From the NCBI GenBank assembly GCA_037576215.1, contig JBANDB010000003.1, forward strand, positions 2,356,001-2,420,000: a DNA stretch of 64,000 nucleotides, given 5' to 3'. Made by a program: the position numbers and the translations under genes. The notes under the pieces were generated by a model, which worked only from the letters and a program-made list of their open reading frames with translations, was not told the origin of the DNA and searched no databases. Positions 11,031 to 25,353 of this stretch are shown piece by piece; the stretch's first letter is position 1, and every line of letters starts with the position of its first letter. The DNA comes from Armillaria gallica. Its lineage: Eukaryota > Basidiomycota > Agaricomycetes > Agaricales > Physalacriaceae.

Positions 11031-12850
11031 GTTGTTAGCGGTGCGCTTCTGTATGCTGATGACCATATAATATAAAGGGATCCTCATCATTCACCCCCTG
11101 TTCAAAGGCATCCTCGAGGTTATCCTCCCTTTCTGGTGGAACTTCAAGGTCATTATCGACTGTGACACTCTGTGTAGCATCATCCTGGGAGCCCAGCTGT
11201 TCACTATCTCGCCCAAACCGAAGCGACGACATCACGCTTCCCTCCCAAGAGTCATCCGGCCGCGCGTGTCCTGCAGCGACGCGCCCAATGAGAAGCGTCG
11301 GGGCTACTCCCTAATACGTTGCAGTGAGATGGTTGTCAATACCAAGAAAGTAACGGTTCTTATCGTACTCTCGCAAATGCTGCCATGACGTCTGTGTAGG
11401 ACCCTGCCGGTTTCTGGCAGACCAGCAAGACTATATCTAGGAGCAGAGATATTGCATAGAGAGTTGAGGATTCGACCAAAATTTCTATAACGTGGCGGTA
11501 CACTCTGAATGGTCTCCCTGATCCAGTGCTGGCCCATCCAACACTCAAGATACGGAAAACGATCATCAAGGTGCACCAAAGGGTCGTTGCAAGGATAAAA
11601 GCTATATAGAGAATCAGAAGAAGATCACTGAATGCATCTATCCTTGGGTCAATGGACAATTTGCATGCTAGTATGGTTTTGAAAACTGGATTGACCCAGC
11701 ATAAGCAGGAAATATTAGAGGGCAGAGATTGTCACACCAATTCCGGATATGAGAAAAAGGATCGGAAGCATGACAATGGGCCAGCGCTTTCCCCAAACCA
11801 TCCAGCAGCGCCAAATCTAGAATCAAGATGTCATTTAGCGTCGACGCAGGCACTCAACAGAGTTATAAATACCATGGCAGAGTCTGCACAGATAGTGGAG
11901 ACGATGCTTGTGATATACATAGGAATTACTAAGTTGAAGGCATTCAAATACGCCAGACCTTCGTCCACGACGGTTTGCCCATGCTTGACGTATATGAGGC
12001 GCATATATGACCAATAGAGGGCGAAGTCGACGGTAGCCATGACATGAAGGATCATTATAACCACGATCATGGCTCTTCTAATAGGTTGACATTTTTTGGT
12101 ATCTGCATGACTGATTTCAGTATTGCAGAAATAGGAGAGTATGCATAGGGACATGTTTTCTTGAATTCTCACAGATGTTCCACAATGTGAAGGCCATAAT
12201 TCCAGTATATATGCCTACACATGTCTCTAAGGTTAGACTGAAAATTAAGGAGGTTATAAGCGTTCGCACCAAGTAATTGACCTTGGAAAATGGTGGAATT
12301 CAACCCATCATCAAGAACTTTGAAAATAAAAGCAATCTGATCGGCAGTGAAACCTGCTGAATTATCTGTTTCGGCGGCCATGTTAGACTCAGATTGGTGA
12401 TGGAGAATAAGAGAGAGGATAACGAAGATGGACCAAGGTGCATTGCTCATATAAAGGATAAAGTACTGTTTCAGAAGACACCCAAAGAGAGATGTTTCGA
12501 ATCGTCGCATGACAATTTGATGAGAATGAAGGCCTTCCCGATTTCTGATCTATAGCAGCGATATATTTTTGTTGGAGTGAAAGACCAATGCAATAGTGAG
12601 AAGAGAGTCGAGACCAATCTGGATTCAGCAAGGTGCTAATTCTCCTTGATGTTAGATCGTGTTGCAGATGGAAGCACGGCATTACGCAGTTTGATTCTCC
12701 AAGAAAGGACAACAGAATAACTGGGATTCATTTTTGAAGCTTCGGGGCTGATCAGAGAATTAATGAGAGGATTTTCATTGATGTGGTTGTACTGACGACC
12801 ATGGTCGTATTGTCTCGGTATTACCATCGCTGTCAATCGCCGCACTGCTA
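11030..12850 (-). repeat. Duplicated block, copy 1 (inverted relative to copy 2)
   Basis: This block and 29670-31450 are homologous in opposite orientation, covering the whole 7-TM gene and about 460 bp upstream of it (shared CTGATCAGCCCCGA and AATGAATCCCAG at the upstream end). Homology ends about 12840/29675 and 11045/31450. The upstream part (12382-12850) holds no further gene that I can see. Confidence 0.85.
11035..12381 (-). CDS. Agaricomycete multi-pass (about 7-TM) membrane protein, copy 1
   Basis: Six exons, 12381-12270, 12226-12173, 12102-11873, 11816-11738, 11685-11369 and 11310-11035; phase-checked, 355 residues. Hydrophobic segments include TCVGIYTGIMAFTLWNI, AMIVVIMILHVMATVDFALY, WPIVMLPILFLISGIG, LLLILYIAFILATTLW and a helix after EILVESSTLYA. 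Motifs IWRCWMVWGKRW and IEILVESS..YAISL, followed by AFARGVAPTLLIGRVAAGHA, are typical of a large mushroom-specific family of putative membrane receptors of unknown function. The C-terminal about 70 residues are acidic and cytosolic-looking. An inverted second copy lies at 30117-31405. Confidence 0.82.
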
Positions 12851-13044
12851 CGTTTGATTACCAGTACCGGTACTAGCTGAGTCTTCGGGAACAAGTGGCT
12901 CTGAATCCGTTAGTACTTCCTTTCTTCGCCACTGACATTTACCCCCACATCCGCGACGAGACCTCAGACAAAACGAGCCGCCCATTTTTCGTTTCCTTCC
13001 CAGATCCTTGAATCATATAGCAGCTGCATTGTCACGATCATGAA

Positions 13045-14650
13045 GCATAAGTCCTCATATGGCTCATTGATAGACGCTTCCGGGAGTGGATGGGGGCCAA
13101 CGACGTTCTGCCTCCTTCGCAAAATGGGTTCCGCGAGCATTATTGGACGAACAACAATATGTCCATTCTTCGTGCGGCTATTGACCGTGCTCGGGCGGAT
13201 CAAAAAGCGCTTTACGTAGCATTTATAGACCTCATCAACGCCTTCCCTTCTACAGATCCGCCCACGCTCTGATCCACAGTTTCTTACCTCGGAGCTGGTG
13301 GCTCAATGATTGACTGGTTACGTATGATGTATCGCAAGATGTCGTATGCTGTGAAACTAGGACCTCACCATTCTGAGGCTTTCCAATCCATGGTCGAAAT
13401 TTTGGCAGGAGACAGTTCATCTCAGCCTGGCTTATGGAATGTCTACTTTTCCGACTTCTTTGTGCCTCCTCACGGCGATGGCATATCACTGGGGGGACAA
13501 CACCATGTTGAGCAGGCATATGATATAGTTCTGTTCTCCACATCGCGGGAAGGATTGCAGGCAAAGTTGGACTCCTTGTATGATTGGTGTCGGAAAAATT
13601 CGATGACAATATCCCACGAGAAAACAAAAATTTGGATTGCGGGTCCACTCCCTTCTGTTCTCCCCGTGTTCACCGTCGGTAACACGCTCTCCCCTGCGTC
13701 TCCAAGCATAAATATGTTGGTGTGACGTTGTCATCAACGGATAGGTCAATCTTTTGTTCTCCAAGTGTTCTTCATTCCCTGATCCGTTCGGTGTGGGTGT
13801 ATATTCAATGAACATTATTACATCAAGGCATCTAAGGCGCGGAGGTCGATGAATGCATTGTTTGGAGCCGAGAATTTCGTTGGCACCATCCCACCAAAAG
13901 AGGGAATTTCTATCTACATGGCGACCGTCGACCCTCACCTGATGTCTGCCTGCGATGTATCTCTCAATGTTGATAGCGCGCCATTGGCTGAGCTTGAAAG
14001 AGTTCAGAAGACTTTCATTCGTCGCTTGCTCGGCATTGCTAAGCGCTCTCCGGTAGCAATGCTCTTCTCTGAGACGGGCATGTGGCCTGTCAAGTACCGC
14101 AGACTTATGCTCACCCTTTGCTATTGGCAATACGCCCTCTCTCTCCCAAATGACCATTTTCTGGCACATGCAGTGAAAGATGCGACAGACTTAGCGATGG
14201 TTGCAAAACCTTCGTGGATCTCGGATCTCGTCAACGCTCTCCATTTCTCACCCCATCCTGTGTCCTTAGATTTGTCTCGCCAATGGTCCCCCGCAGATAT
14301 TGATAACATCATCGAGGCAGTCCAACGGTCTTGTTGCAATGACATCAATGACTTCTTAACATCTTCTCCGAAGGCTCTCCCGCTTCATCACTGTGCTCCA
14401 GAACCAAGAAATTCTCGTAGTGATGGGATGCGAAAGTCAACACTATCAACTCTCCGATCCTATCTTGCCGTGCTTGTGCCTGCGCATAGAAAAGCACTTG
14501 TACATTTGCTAACGTCTTCTCATGCGCTTGCCGTCGAGGTGCTCAGGTGAAGTGAACGTCGGCAACCTCCTGTTCCTCGAGAGGACACCAAAACCATTAA
14601 TCTTTTAAAGTGCCCTGCAAAATTTCTCTACTCCGCGAGACGTACGCAAC
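13045..14650 (+). pseudogene. Non-LTR (LINE-like) reverse transcriptase, decayed
   Basis: Agaricomycete-type LINE reverse transcriptase. Readable blocks: LIDRRFREWMGANDVLPPSQ and NGFREHYWTNNN (template-grip region), LYVAFIDLINAFPSTD (motif A), GLWNVYFSDF, then HHVEQAYDIVLFSTS, where the catalytic ADD box is changed to AYD, followed by LQAKLDSLYDWCRKN, KTKIWIAGPLP, and the C-terminal half PHLMSACDVSLNVD... to TSSHALAVEVLR. In-frame TGA codons sit at 13270-13272 and just after 14547, both where the family has Trp. A frameshift lies near 13700-13730. No endonuclease domain or poly-A end is visible, so this is a 5'-truncated dead copy. Confidence 0.88.
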
Positions 14651-14689
14651 CGTGCGGTCAAAACTGTACGAGCCTTGCGGCTGTGGACC

Positions 14690-17280
14690 CGGCCGTTCCT
14701 GATTGGGACCTGGCGCCGGTATCACCACCACCACCACCTTCTCTATCGTTCTCCCCCGTCCTGCGGATGCAAATCAAAATTGTATTCCTCACTAGGGTCC
14801 TCGTACGCCGAAGCCTGAGCGAGCATGCAGATTTAGGACACGACGAGAAGGATGATTCAAGCGGCAATTCAGGAACAAAGATTTCCGGGCGAGGTCGAAG
14901 CTACTGCCTTCCAGCGATGCAAAATTGCCTGCTCGGAAAGCTTCGATAAAAGCTTCTCATAAGGCTGTCAGGCGGCACCATCCAGGCAAGTAGATTGACC
15001 CCTGATCCAGTAGAAAGGTGACGGTGCCATGTAGAAGTGCCTTTCCCGGTTTTGAGAGTCTCGCTATCAAGGGCGGTGCCATCGGAGGACATAGCGCTAG
15101 TAGTGAATTGGGAGAAATGATAAACGGAGTATATTCAAAAAGGAACACTCTCTGAAGAATCAAGGAATGTCCAGATCAGTGCTAGCGTATTTTGCGGGCC
15201 ATCCAACAACTTCGTCGACGAGGGTACCTCGAAGTGTACTGGACAAACGAATGCAAGACCTCAATGATTCTGTTTCACGAATAGCGAATGAGTGGCATAT
15301 CCCGGGTCGCTGTAGTAGATTTGAACACGTAGCTGCTGCGACGACGACTAAAGAGCGCTGAGCAGGAATAAAATAGGATAGAATCAAATGACGCACCTAC
15401 AGGTTGCTCAGTCAACCATTATCTCCCGACGGTGGCAAAACCTGTCTGCATTTGTCCTTCATACCGCTCGCGTCATGATGTGGCTTCTTTATGACTCTGC
15501 TGCTGTGCCGTGCCAGGAGTACATGTTCGTGGTCAGCGGAGTGTTTATACTGGAAAGCCAAGGAGCAAGGTCGTATCCGAGCTGCGCGAGTCGAAGAGAA
15601 ATGTGGTCAGAGCGAAAAGGGAAATGATCGTAATACATAGCGCCGGCCCGCTATCGCCGAATTCGCCAGAATTTTTGCAGAATTTTTTCTCTATCGTTCA
15701 CCCCAGTGTTCTCCTCCCTCCTGTGGGCGCAAATCAAAACCGTATTCCTCACTAGGGCTTCTCGTACGCCTTGGGATGGATGTGCGGTGGACCGTCGCGT
15801 ATTAGCTGACTATGAGGCACGACTTATTTGCTGAATCCAGAGATGTACGTGGAACCTACCGGCACCTATAATCAGTGATTCCTGCGCGAGCATGCAGATC
15901 CAAGACCAGGACAAGAAGAATCTCAGGTCGCAATTCAAGAACAAAGATTTCCGGGCAGGCTCGAAGCCTCTGCTTGTCAGCGGTTGAGACTCCTCGCTCG
16001 AAAAACCTCGACAAGAGCTTCACAATTTGCTGTCAGGCGGCACTGTCCAGGCAGATTGTTAACTTGTCCGACAGAGGTTGCGCTGGTCTGGCTGGTAGAC
16101 TGATGACTGACCAGCTGAAAATGTAATAGACCGGGTCGATGCGCCTTTCTAGTGTTGAGAGTCTCACTATCGAGGGTGGCGCCGTCGGAGGGTACAGCAC
16201 TAGTAGTGAGCTGCGAGGGATAATAAACGAAGTGTATTCAAAGCGGAACTCTCTCTGAAGAATCAAGGAGAATCCAGATCAGTGCTAGCGTATTTGTGGA
16301 CCATCCAACGATTTCGTCGACGAGGGTCCCACGAAGTGAACTGGACGAACGTATAGTCCTCAACGATTCCGTTTCATGATAGCAAACAAATGGCATATCC
16401 CAGCTCACTCTGGCTTTGAACCCGTGGACGTTACGACGACGACGACGACGACGACTAAGGGGCGCTGAGCAGGAACAAATTAGGATAGAATCAAATAACG
16501 TACCTACAGACTGCTCAGTCAACCATTATCCTCCCGACGGAAAACCTGTAAACTCTGCATTTGTCCCGACCGCTTATGTGGCTTCCTTATGACTGTGCTG
16601 TTGTGCCGTAAGCAATCAGAAGCTTGTGCGGGGAGTACATGCTCATGGTCAGTGGGGTGCTTATATTGGGAAGCCAGGGAGCTAGGCTGCATCCGAGCTG
16701 CGCCAGTCGAAGAGAAATGTGGTCAGAAGCGAAAAGGTAAATCGTACGTCATTTCGCCGGCCCGTTATCGCCGAATTTGCCAGAATTCCTTCTCTATCGC
16801 CCCCAATATTCTCCTCCGTCCTGCGCACGCAAATCAAAACCGTATTCCTCAACTAGGGCTTCTCGTACGCCTTGGGATGATATGTGGCGGACCGTCGCGT
16901 GTTAGTAGACCGTATCTGCTGTGAAATATATCGTTGCTCCGCAATATTTTCTCACGCGCAGATCATGTTTTCTTTGGATGACGCGTAAGTTACTTCTCTT
17001 TTCATCTACAGCAATGACTCACAAATTCCACCTGCAGCAACGATGACGGAGCAGTTTGCCATTGCTGAAGCATGGTAGTGAAGCCTGAGAAGCGCCGCAA
17101 CAGAGGTCATAGGTATCCTACTCTTGAAGCTGGAATCTCACACATCCCCGAAGCTATGTCGTAATAATGTGAAACGGAACATTCTTCAATGTTAGAAAAT
17201 GGCAATAAATATTGCAGCAGATACGGTCTAGTTAACTATGAGGCACGACTTGTTTGCCAAGTAACATGTTCAGAGATGGA
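14690..17280 (+). repeat. Tandem array of ~1-kb non-coding units
   Basis: The landmark GCAAATCAAA...GTATTCCTCACTAGGG...TCGTACGCC recurs at about 14768, 15730 and 16830, and the AGCATGCAGAT block at about 14823 and 15891, giving units of roughly 0.96 and 1.1 kb. The first unit lacks about 85 bp around the GGCACCTATAATCAG block. The last unit is interrupted by the MITE at 16905-17230 and fades out by about 17280. A (GAC)n run occurs at about 16434-16455. Short open frames are not conserved between units. A single unit lies at 8437-9302. Confidence 0.8.
16905..17230. mobile_element. MITE-like element, 326 bp
   Basis: Terminal inverted repeats are exact over 16 bp: TAGACCGTATCTGCTG at 16906-16921 and its reverse complement at 17215-17230, with further imperfect pairing inward (AATAT). 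GTTA flanks both sides (16901-16904 and 17231-17234), a candidate 4-bp target duplication. The empty site is preserved in the neighbouring repeat unit at about 15800-15815, where the same flanks run straight through. No transposase is encoded. A tiny spliceable frame starting with ATG at about 16966 looks fortuitous. Confidence 0.88.
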
Positions 17281-17427
17281 CGTCTGATGGAACAACGCGA
17301 CCCTTGATTGCTCTCTCGTTGCCAGCCGTCTCAGCTGCTCAGCCCCTCTCTTGGGAAGGCTCTTTAGCTTCGCCGTCCAACTCATGTCCTCGTCTTTTCT
17401 CACTTGACTCCGCGCAACATAACAATC

Positions 17428-19761
17428 ATGATGGCGACGCCAGACTGTGTTTCCGATCCAGACTTTCAAGATGATCTAAGCTTAATAGTGGCATATTGGA
17501 AGACATTCGGGGAGGATGTAAGTATCTATCATGTTTGGCTAGATCATATGAAATGATTCACACAGGACTCCGAGATCCAATCTATTACGAGCATCGCTGC
17601 TAGAAGTCCGCAAAATAGTAGGACTCCAAGGACGGACGTTGTCCAAGACGACGAGCCCGTTCGTGTAAATTCTACGTTCTTATTTTGTGGTCTTAACGCA
17701 AACTCTTAATCTAGGATCGTGACTCGAATCATAGCACAACTTCAGATATACCTGACCCGAACGACCATATTTGTGCATCATTAGAATCGTTGACAGTAGG
17801 CTATGGGCGTTGTCAAGCCAAAACCAAGGATCTCTGACCAATATTCTTCCTAGGGCAATGGTGACGGCAAAAACATCATTGACATCGGCGGCACGTTGAT
17901 TCGTGCCAAAGAATTGGTCCAGATTCTGCAGAAGAGGCGCAGTGAGATATTCTGTGATGCAGCACTCATGCAGTACGTATGCCGCTTCCTAGTCTTCACC
18001 CCGTCTCAATGACAACTCAGCGAGCTTTCCATACTTGTTGAAAAGATCGAGAGGGCGCAGGTGCGATATAGAGGCTTCCGCAACTACTCCAAGCTCGTCG
18101 CCTTCGAAATGGACATTCTCGAAGATATTCATTGCATCCGCCAACGGTTTCTGGTGAGAAATTTCCGTGTACGTATCAAACATACTACCATAGCTTTTCT
18201 AGACTCGCATCGGCCGGAATGAGCTTGCGAAGGATACTGCATCTATTGCTTCTACAATCACTTTTGCTTCCGTGTCCGATACTGGAAGCGCCAGCACCCG
18301 AGCTACATCTTTCAATGAGTGTTTTGATAACGTTCATGAAAGCTCTGATGACTCGGGATCTGATTCTGGTGATGAGTCCAATTACAACCCTTCATTGGGG
18401 CAGGATCGTTTAATTTTTGGGCCCATGGCTACGGTGCTGCGTGACTTTCTCTGCTCTAACAAGCCGTGGAGAGATATTTGCGATATTGCAGATGATGACC
18501 CGACTCTAGCCATAAATTTCTTGCAACAGGTGCGCGTATAGGCACTATCCAGCAGATGAGGCGCTTATACGCTCACGTAGGAATGCGATTCCACTGTGTC
18601 CGATTTGGATGGTACCTACCGCTCGCGATGCCTGAAGAGTCTTTTGCTGCTTGCCAAGACGTATGGCATCCTTCCCATGTCTCTGTCCTGCCCAGCTGCC
18701 AGACGGCATGCTGGTGATCATGCGGTTTGGGGAGGTGGATTTGCTGTAAGGATTCACTCTCAACTGAGGTCCCGCGAGGCTAATACTTTCCAGGACATAT
18801 GGAAAGGTCGGATGAACGGAGATCCCATCTGCTTCAAGGTTCTAAGATTCTTTACGGACAATGGCTTCGAGAAAAGAGAGCAAATAATCAGAGTATGTGC
18901 TGTATTGTTGCATCCTGATCGTTGACCGCTCACCCGACTTTCAGAACTTCTGTAGCGAAGCCCTTTTGTGGAGGAATTTGAAGCACCCAAATATTCTTCC
19001 ATTCCTAGGTGTCCGAAGAGACCTGTTTGCTCCAAGCTTCTGCTTGATTTCCCCATGGATGAAGAATGGAAATATCATGTCTTTCCTTGGGCGTAATCCT
19101 TGCCACAATCGGCTGCAATCCGTATCTCATTCTCGCCGATGTCTTGGCTTTCATTAACATGGGCTCTTTCAGATAACGGAAATCGCAAGAGGCATGGCTT
19201 ACCTCCACTCACTCAATCCCCCTATAGTCCATGGCGATATTCGCGGAGTCAGTATAACATTTTGCCGAGAGCACTTTCTAACATACCCATACAGGCTAAT
19301 ATACTTGTTACTGATGACTTTCAGTGCTGCTTGTGTGACTTTGGTCTAGCGCTGGCGGTTGAATCCCAAGCCCCAGGAAGCTCATCACTATCTCGTCTGA
19401 GCGGTTCTTTGCGGTGGCTTCCTCCTGAGCTGATGGCGATTCGACTCTTTGATCAACGATATGTGACAGCAAGAGACGTCTACTCGTATGGGTGTACAGT
19501 CATTGAGGTGAGGGTCATATGGGGTACGATATTCATAGCCAAAATCAACGCTCTTGAAAGATATACAGTGGCAGGCCTCCCTTCTCTCACATTTGGGCGG
19601 AAGGGGCGATTATCAATGAAGTCTTGGTAAATGGGTCTCGACCCGAAAAGCCATCTGAATTACCTGAGCCAATCTGGGTGTTGCTGAAGGACTGCTTCAA
19701 TATGGATGCGAGTCAGAGACCTTTAGCAGGGGTTTTGAGTTACGAGCTGGATAGGGCTTAG
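17428..19761 (+). CDS. TKL-like Ser/Thr protein kinase (mushroom-type HGDIRG kinase)
   Basis: Twelve exons (17428-17517, 17566-17664, 17715-17795, 17854-17972, 18021-18153, 18203-18529, 18581-18745, 18794-18892, 18945-19121, 19173-19247, 19295-19507, 19561-19761), all joining in phase; 592 residues. The N-terminal half is a helical, Ser/Asp-rich region without a recognised domain. The C-terminal kinase domain (about residue 330 on) has the Gly-rich loop GGGFADIWKG, Lys in ICFKVLR, Glu in FCSEALLW, catalytic loop HGDIRGANIL, DFGLA, and RWLPPE in place of APE, then RDVYSYGCTVIE. All key catalytic residues are present, so it should be active. HGD instead of HRD is normal for this expanded basidiomycete family. 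Two ATGs are adjacent at 17428 and 17431. Confidence 0.93.
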
Positions 19762-20140
19762 TTACGCGAAATATGTTTGGTCTTTGCTGTCTATCTGCTA
19801 TGGAGAGAATGTTTAACTATCAGATGCACTGCGAACTTAGGCTAGTACTTAATCACCTCGGAGGTAACAACCCCAATCTTAGTTCATGGCACATCCCAGT
19901 TTGTATTGTACCTTTCATATGGAGACAGCTAAGTGATGTAGGAACCTTCCATTCGCTACTTGGCTCACAGTCGGCATGATCGCTATGTGATCGATCGTCA
20001 ATTCTTTGCCATTCCTCCTAATTTCAAAGGCCTCATCGTTCCTCAACGATCCTCATTTGACAAATCAGCATACAAGGGCGCACGCAGCGCTCAAGCCTCA
20101 CTACTCACTAAAAGTTGTAAAAAGTTGCTCAAAAAAAAAG
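19762..20140. other. Intergenic between kinase and tRNA-Tyr
   Basis: No gene seen. An A-run at 20131-20139 is the complement of the Pol III T-run that ends the tRNA gene. Confidence 0.6.
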
Positions 20141-20244
20141 TCCGATCTGTGCGGATCGAACGCACGGCCTCGGGATGACGAATGACGTCAGGATCCGTTC
20201 TATCCAATTACAGTCCCACGCTCTTCCAACTGAGCTAAGATCGG
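20141..20244 (-). tRNA. tRNA-Tyr (GUA) with 31-nt intron
   Basis: The minus strand folds into a full cloverleaf: acceptor CCGATCT/AGATCGG, discriminator A, D arm GCTCAGTTGGAAGAGC, anticodon stem TGGGA/TCCCG, T arm GTGCG-TTCGATC-CGCAC. The anticodon GTA is at 20211-20209, and the canonical position-37/38 intron is 20207-20177. Eukaryotic tRNA-Tyr genes nearly always carry this intron. A run of nine T on the minus strand directly follows the 3' end and serves as terminator. Confidence 0.95.
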
Positions 20245-20329
20245 ATACACTTAGCTGTCTTAATGAGGTCTATATATGCATATAATAATCTTCTACTTGG
20301 CCGGCAAGAATTCTTTAACTGCACTTGTC

Positions 20330-21136
20330 ATGTTCGGTGGGTCCCTATGCTTCACTACCTACTACATTCTTTTTTTGACATCACCTCTCAGTCGTAGGCC
20401 TGACGGGAGGCATCGCGACCGGCAAATCGACCGTCTCTGCGCTGCTCCGCGATAAGGGCGTTCCTATCGTCGACGCCGATATCATAGCGAGAAAGGTCGT
20501 CGAGCCTGGTACCACAGGGCTCAAACAGATTGTCACGTACTTTGGCGAGGAGGTGTTGTCTCCTGATGGATCCCTGGACCGAAAGAAGCTGGGCTCGGTC
20601 ATATTCAACGACGAGTCGAAGCGGAAGAGATTGAACGCAATTCTGCATCCTGCTATTCGTCGGATGATGGTCTGGGAGGTGGTGAAGCACTGGTTCTGTG
20701 GACGGAAATACTGCGTATTGGACGTGCCGCTTCTTATTGAAGGGCCTATATGGAAATGGGTCGCCCAGGTCGCCGTGGTATACTGGTATGTTCCTGCTGA
20801 TTTGTTCACTCCGTCTGCTAATCACGTCTTCCTAGTCCCGAGGAGGTACAACTTGAGCGACTGATCCAGCGAGATAGCTCAACGCGAGAAGATGCCTCTG
20901 CCAGATTATCATCCCAGCTACCCATCAGCGACAAGGTGAAATACGCGGACGTTGTGATCGACAACTCGAGCACCAAGGAGAACCTTGAGGGACAGGTTAC
21001 GGCGTTTGTTCAAGAGTTGGAGAAAGCTGTTGGGTGGACTTGGGTGCTGAGCTGGTTGGTTCCGCCGTATGGTATCCTGTCAGCAGCGTGGATATTGACC
21101 AGGCGAGCCATTTCGAGGAAGACCAAGACCAATTAG
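20330..21136 (+). CDS. CAB5: Dephospho-CoA kinase
   Basis: Catalyses ATP-dependent phosphorylation of dephospho-CoA, the last step of coenzyme A synthesis. Exons 20330-20336 (only 7 nt), 20392-20785 and 20836-21136; phase-checked, 233 residues. The P-loop GLTGGIATGKS follows the start almost directly; VDADIIARKVVEPG, the LHPAIRR motif and the lid region QLERLIQRDSSTREDA are all present. The C-terminus carries a hydrophobic helix (VLSWLVPPYGILSAAWI) and a basic tail, as in other fungal and animal single-domain enzymes that associate with mitochondrial or lipid membranes. The 7-nt first exon is needed to reach an ATG and gives MFVVGLTGG. Confidence 0.93.
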
Positions 21137-22297
21137 AATAGGCGCTTCCTGGCAGATCTTCTGCTACTAGTCCGCGGCCGCTGCAAACAGGTGTGCAATC
21201 ATGCACTCTCACTTGATTCTTCCCCATTGACAGTACACAAGGCCGCTTTGAAGAATTACATTGTATAATAACGTCAAACTTGCGAGCATATTCCGAGTCT
21301 GCGTGACAAGCGGGACCTACGCTGCGTTCGCTTTTGCAGCTTAAGCTTAAGCGACATCAATACCATTATCATGATCAAATCATGCTAGCTCCGCACACTG
21401 TCAGGTATTTATTAACGTCGCTTCTACATCTGATGCTTTCCCGGACACGCAAGTAATGATGACCCGGTGCTATTCCTTCAGCGTCGTACCAGCCCTTTTT
21501 GCATTACGGTCGACTGACAAAAGCTAGTGCTTTGAAGCTTATGGTTCGACGAGGGATATATGCATCTACTCTGTGGAGAAGCGTGGGTGTATTGTTTATC
21601 ATTTTTTGCCGGCAGGTACTGATGGTAAAATTTTCCTGTTATACAGTATGTAACATTACTCAAAACTAGACGGGCTCTTTGATCATACAGCTTTTCCTGA
21701 TTGACATGAGAACATGCGGCATTCTATTTTGCGGCGGCTACTATCCTTTTCTCCTTGTAGCGTTTCTATATTAGAGCGTTCAATGTTCTGGCCTTCACTG
21801 TTCAGGTTTCGAGCGTTTCGTGTGTGCTCCATCGACCTCAAGTGACTCACTGATAAGACACCTTCACCAGTTTGCCCTCTATTACCGTCAAGATGAATTA
21901 CGTGCATTCGTGCCTATCTGCGGCGCAGATAACTACAAACGAATCTTTGTGAAGACGAAAGACGGACCAGAATCAGCACTGAAATCTCCGACTCTGATGG
22001 TTCCATCTGGCACGAGACCCCAAAACGAAGAATTTTGCGGGCATCGTCGCCCTTGTACTAGAATATTGTATATTAGAATGGGGTCTTGTTCAGTCCCATT
22101 TTGCCCGTCTATGAAATTGTGCCTGCATTTGTCCTACTGTCCCTGTATCGTGATGTCAGTAGGCGCGCTGTAGCAACGCAGTCCGGATAGCGGATAAGAA
22201 TCGAAGCAGATCATTGTGAAACGAAAAGGCGACCGCAGCAAAAATAATAAACCTAACATGGCGCCAATATTAGCCTCTCCTTCCTTCCACCACCATC
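21137..22297. other. Intergenic, 1.16 kb, nothing supported
   Basis: Short frames only on both strands. The last 100 bp before the next ATG are pyrimidine-rich (CTCTCCTTCCTTCCACC), as expected for a fungal promoter and 5' UTR. Confidence 0.5.
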
Positions 22298-23718
<1,421 letters not shown>

Positions 23719-23869
23719 GTATTATTCTGTACAAAACCCAAGGAGGCATCTTGCTGTATTAGACCACGGACTGGACATTCGTTGTTTGTTTTTTGCGTAT
23801 ACCCTCAGAGTGACGGGATGAATTTGGTTGATTTCCATTGTGCATCTAATGCAAAATTGTCCATTCTAT

Positions 23870-25311
<1,442 letters not shown>

Positions 25312-25353
25312 GATGGGCGGAGGTGAAGAAGATTGCACGTGCTTCTTTCCTTC
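25312..25353. promoter_or_regulatory. 42-bp spacer between divergent start codons
   Basis: Only 42 bp separate the ATGs of GDP-L-fucose synthase (minus) and FAD synthase (plus). A conventional core promoter plus two 5' UTRs cannot fit, so at least one transcript must start inside the other gene or have an almost absent leader. No TATA-like element is visible. Confidence 0.6.

Noticed and set aside
16966..17090. Tiny two-exon frame (MFSLDDA...) inside the MITE
   Set aside because: Only about 16 residues before a stop; no sign of a transposase or conserved peptide.
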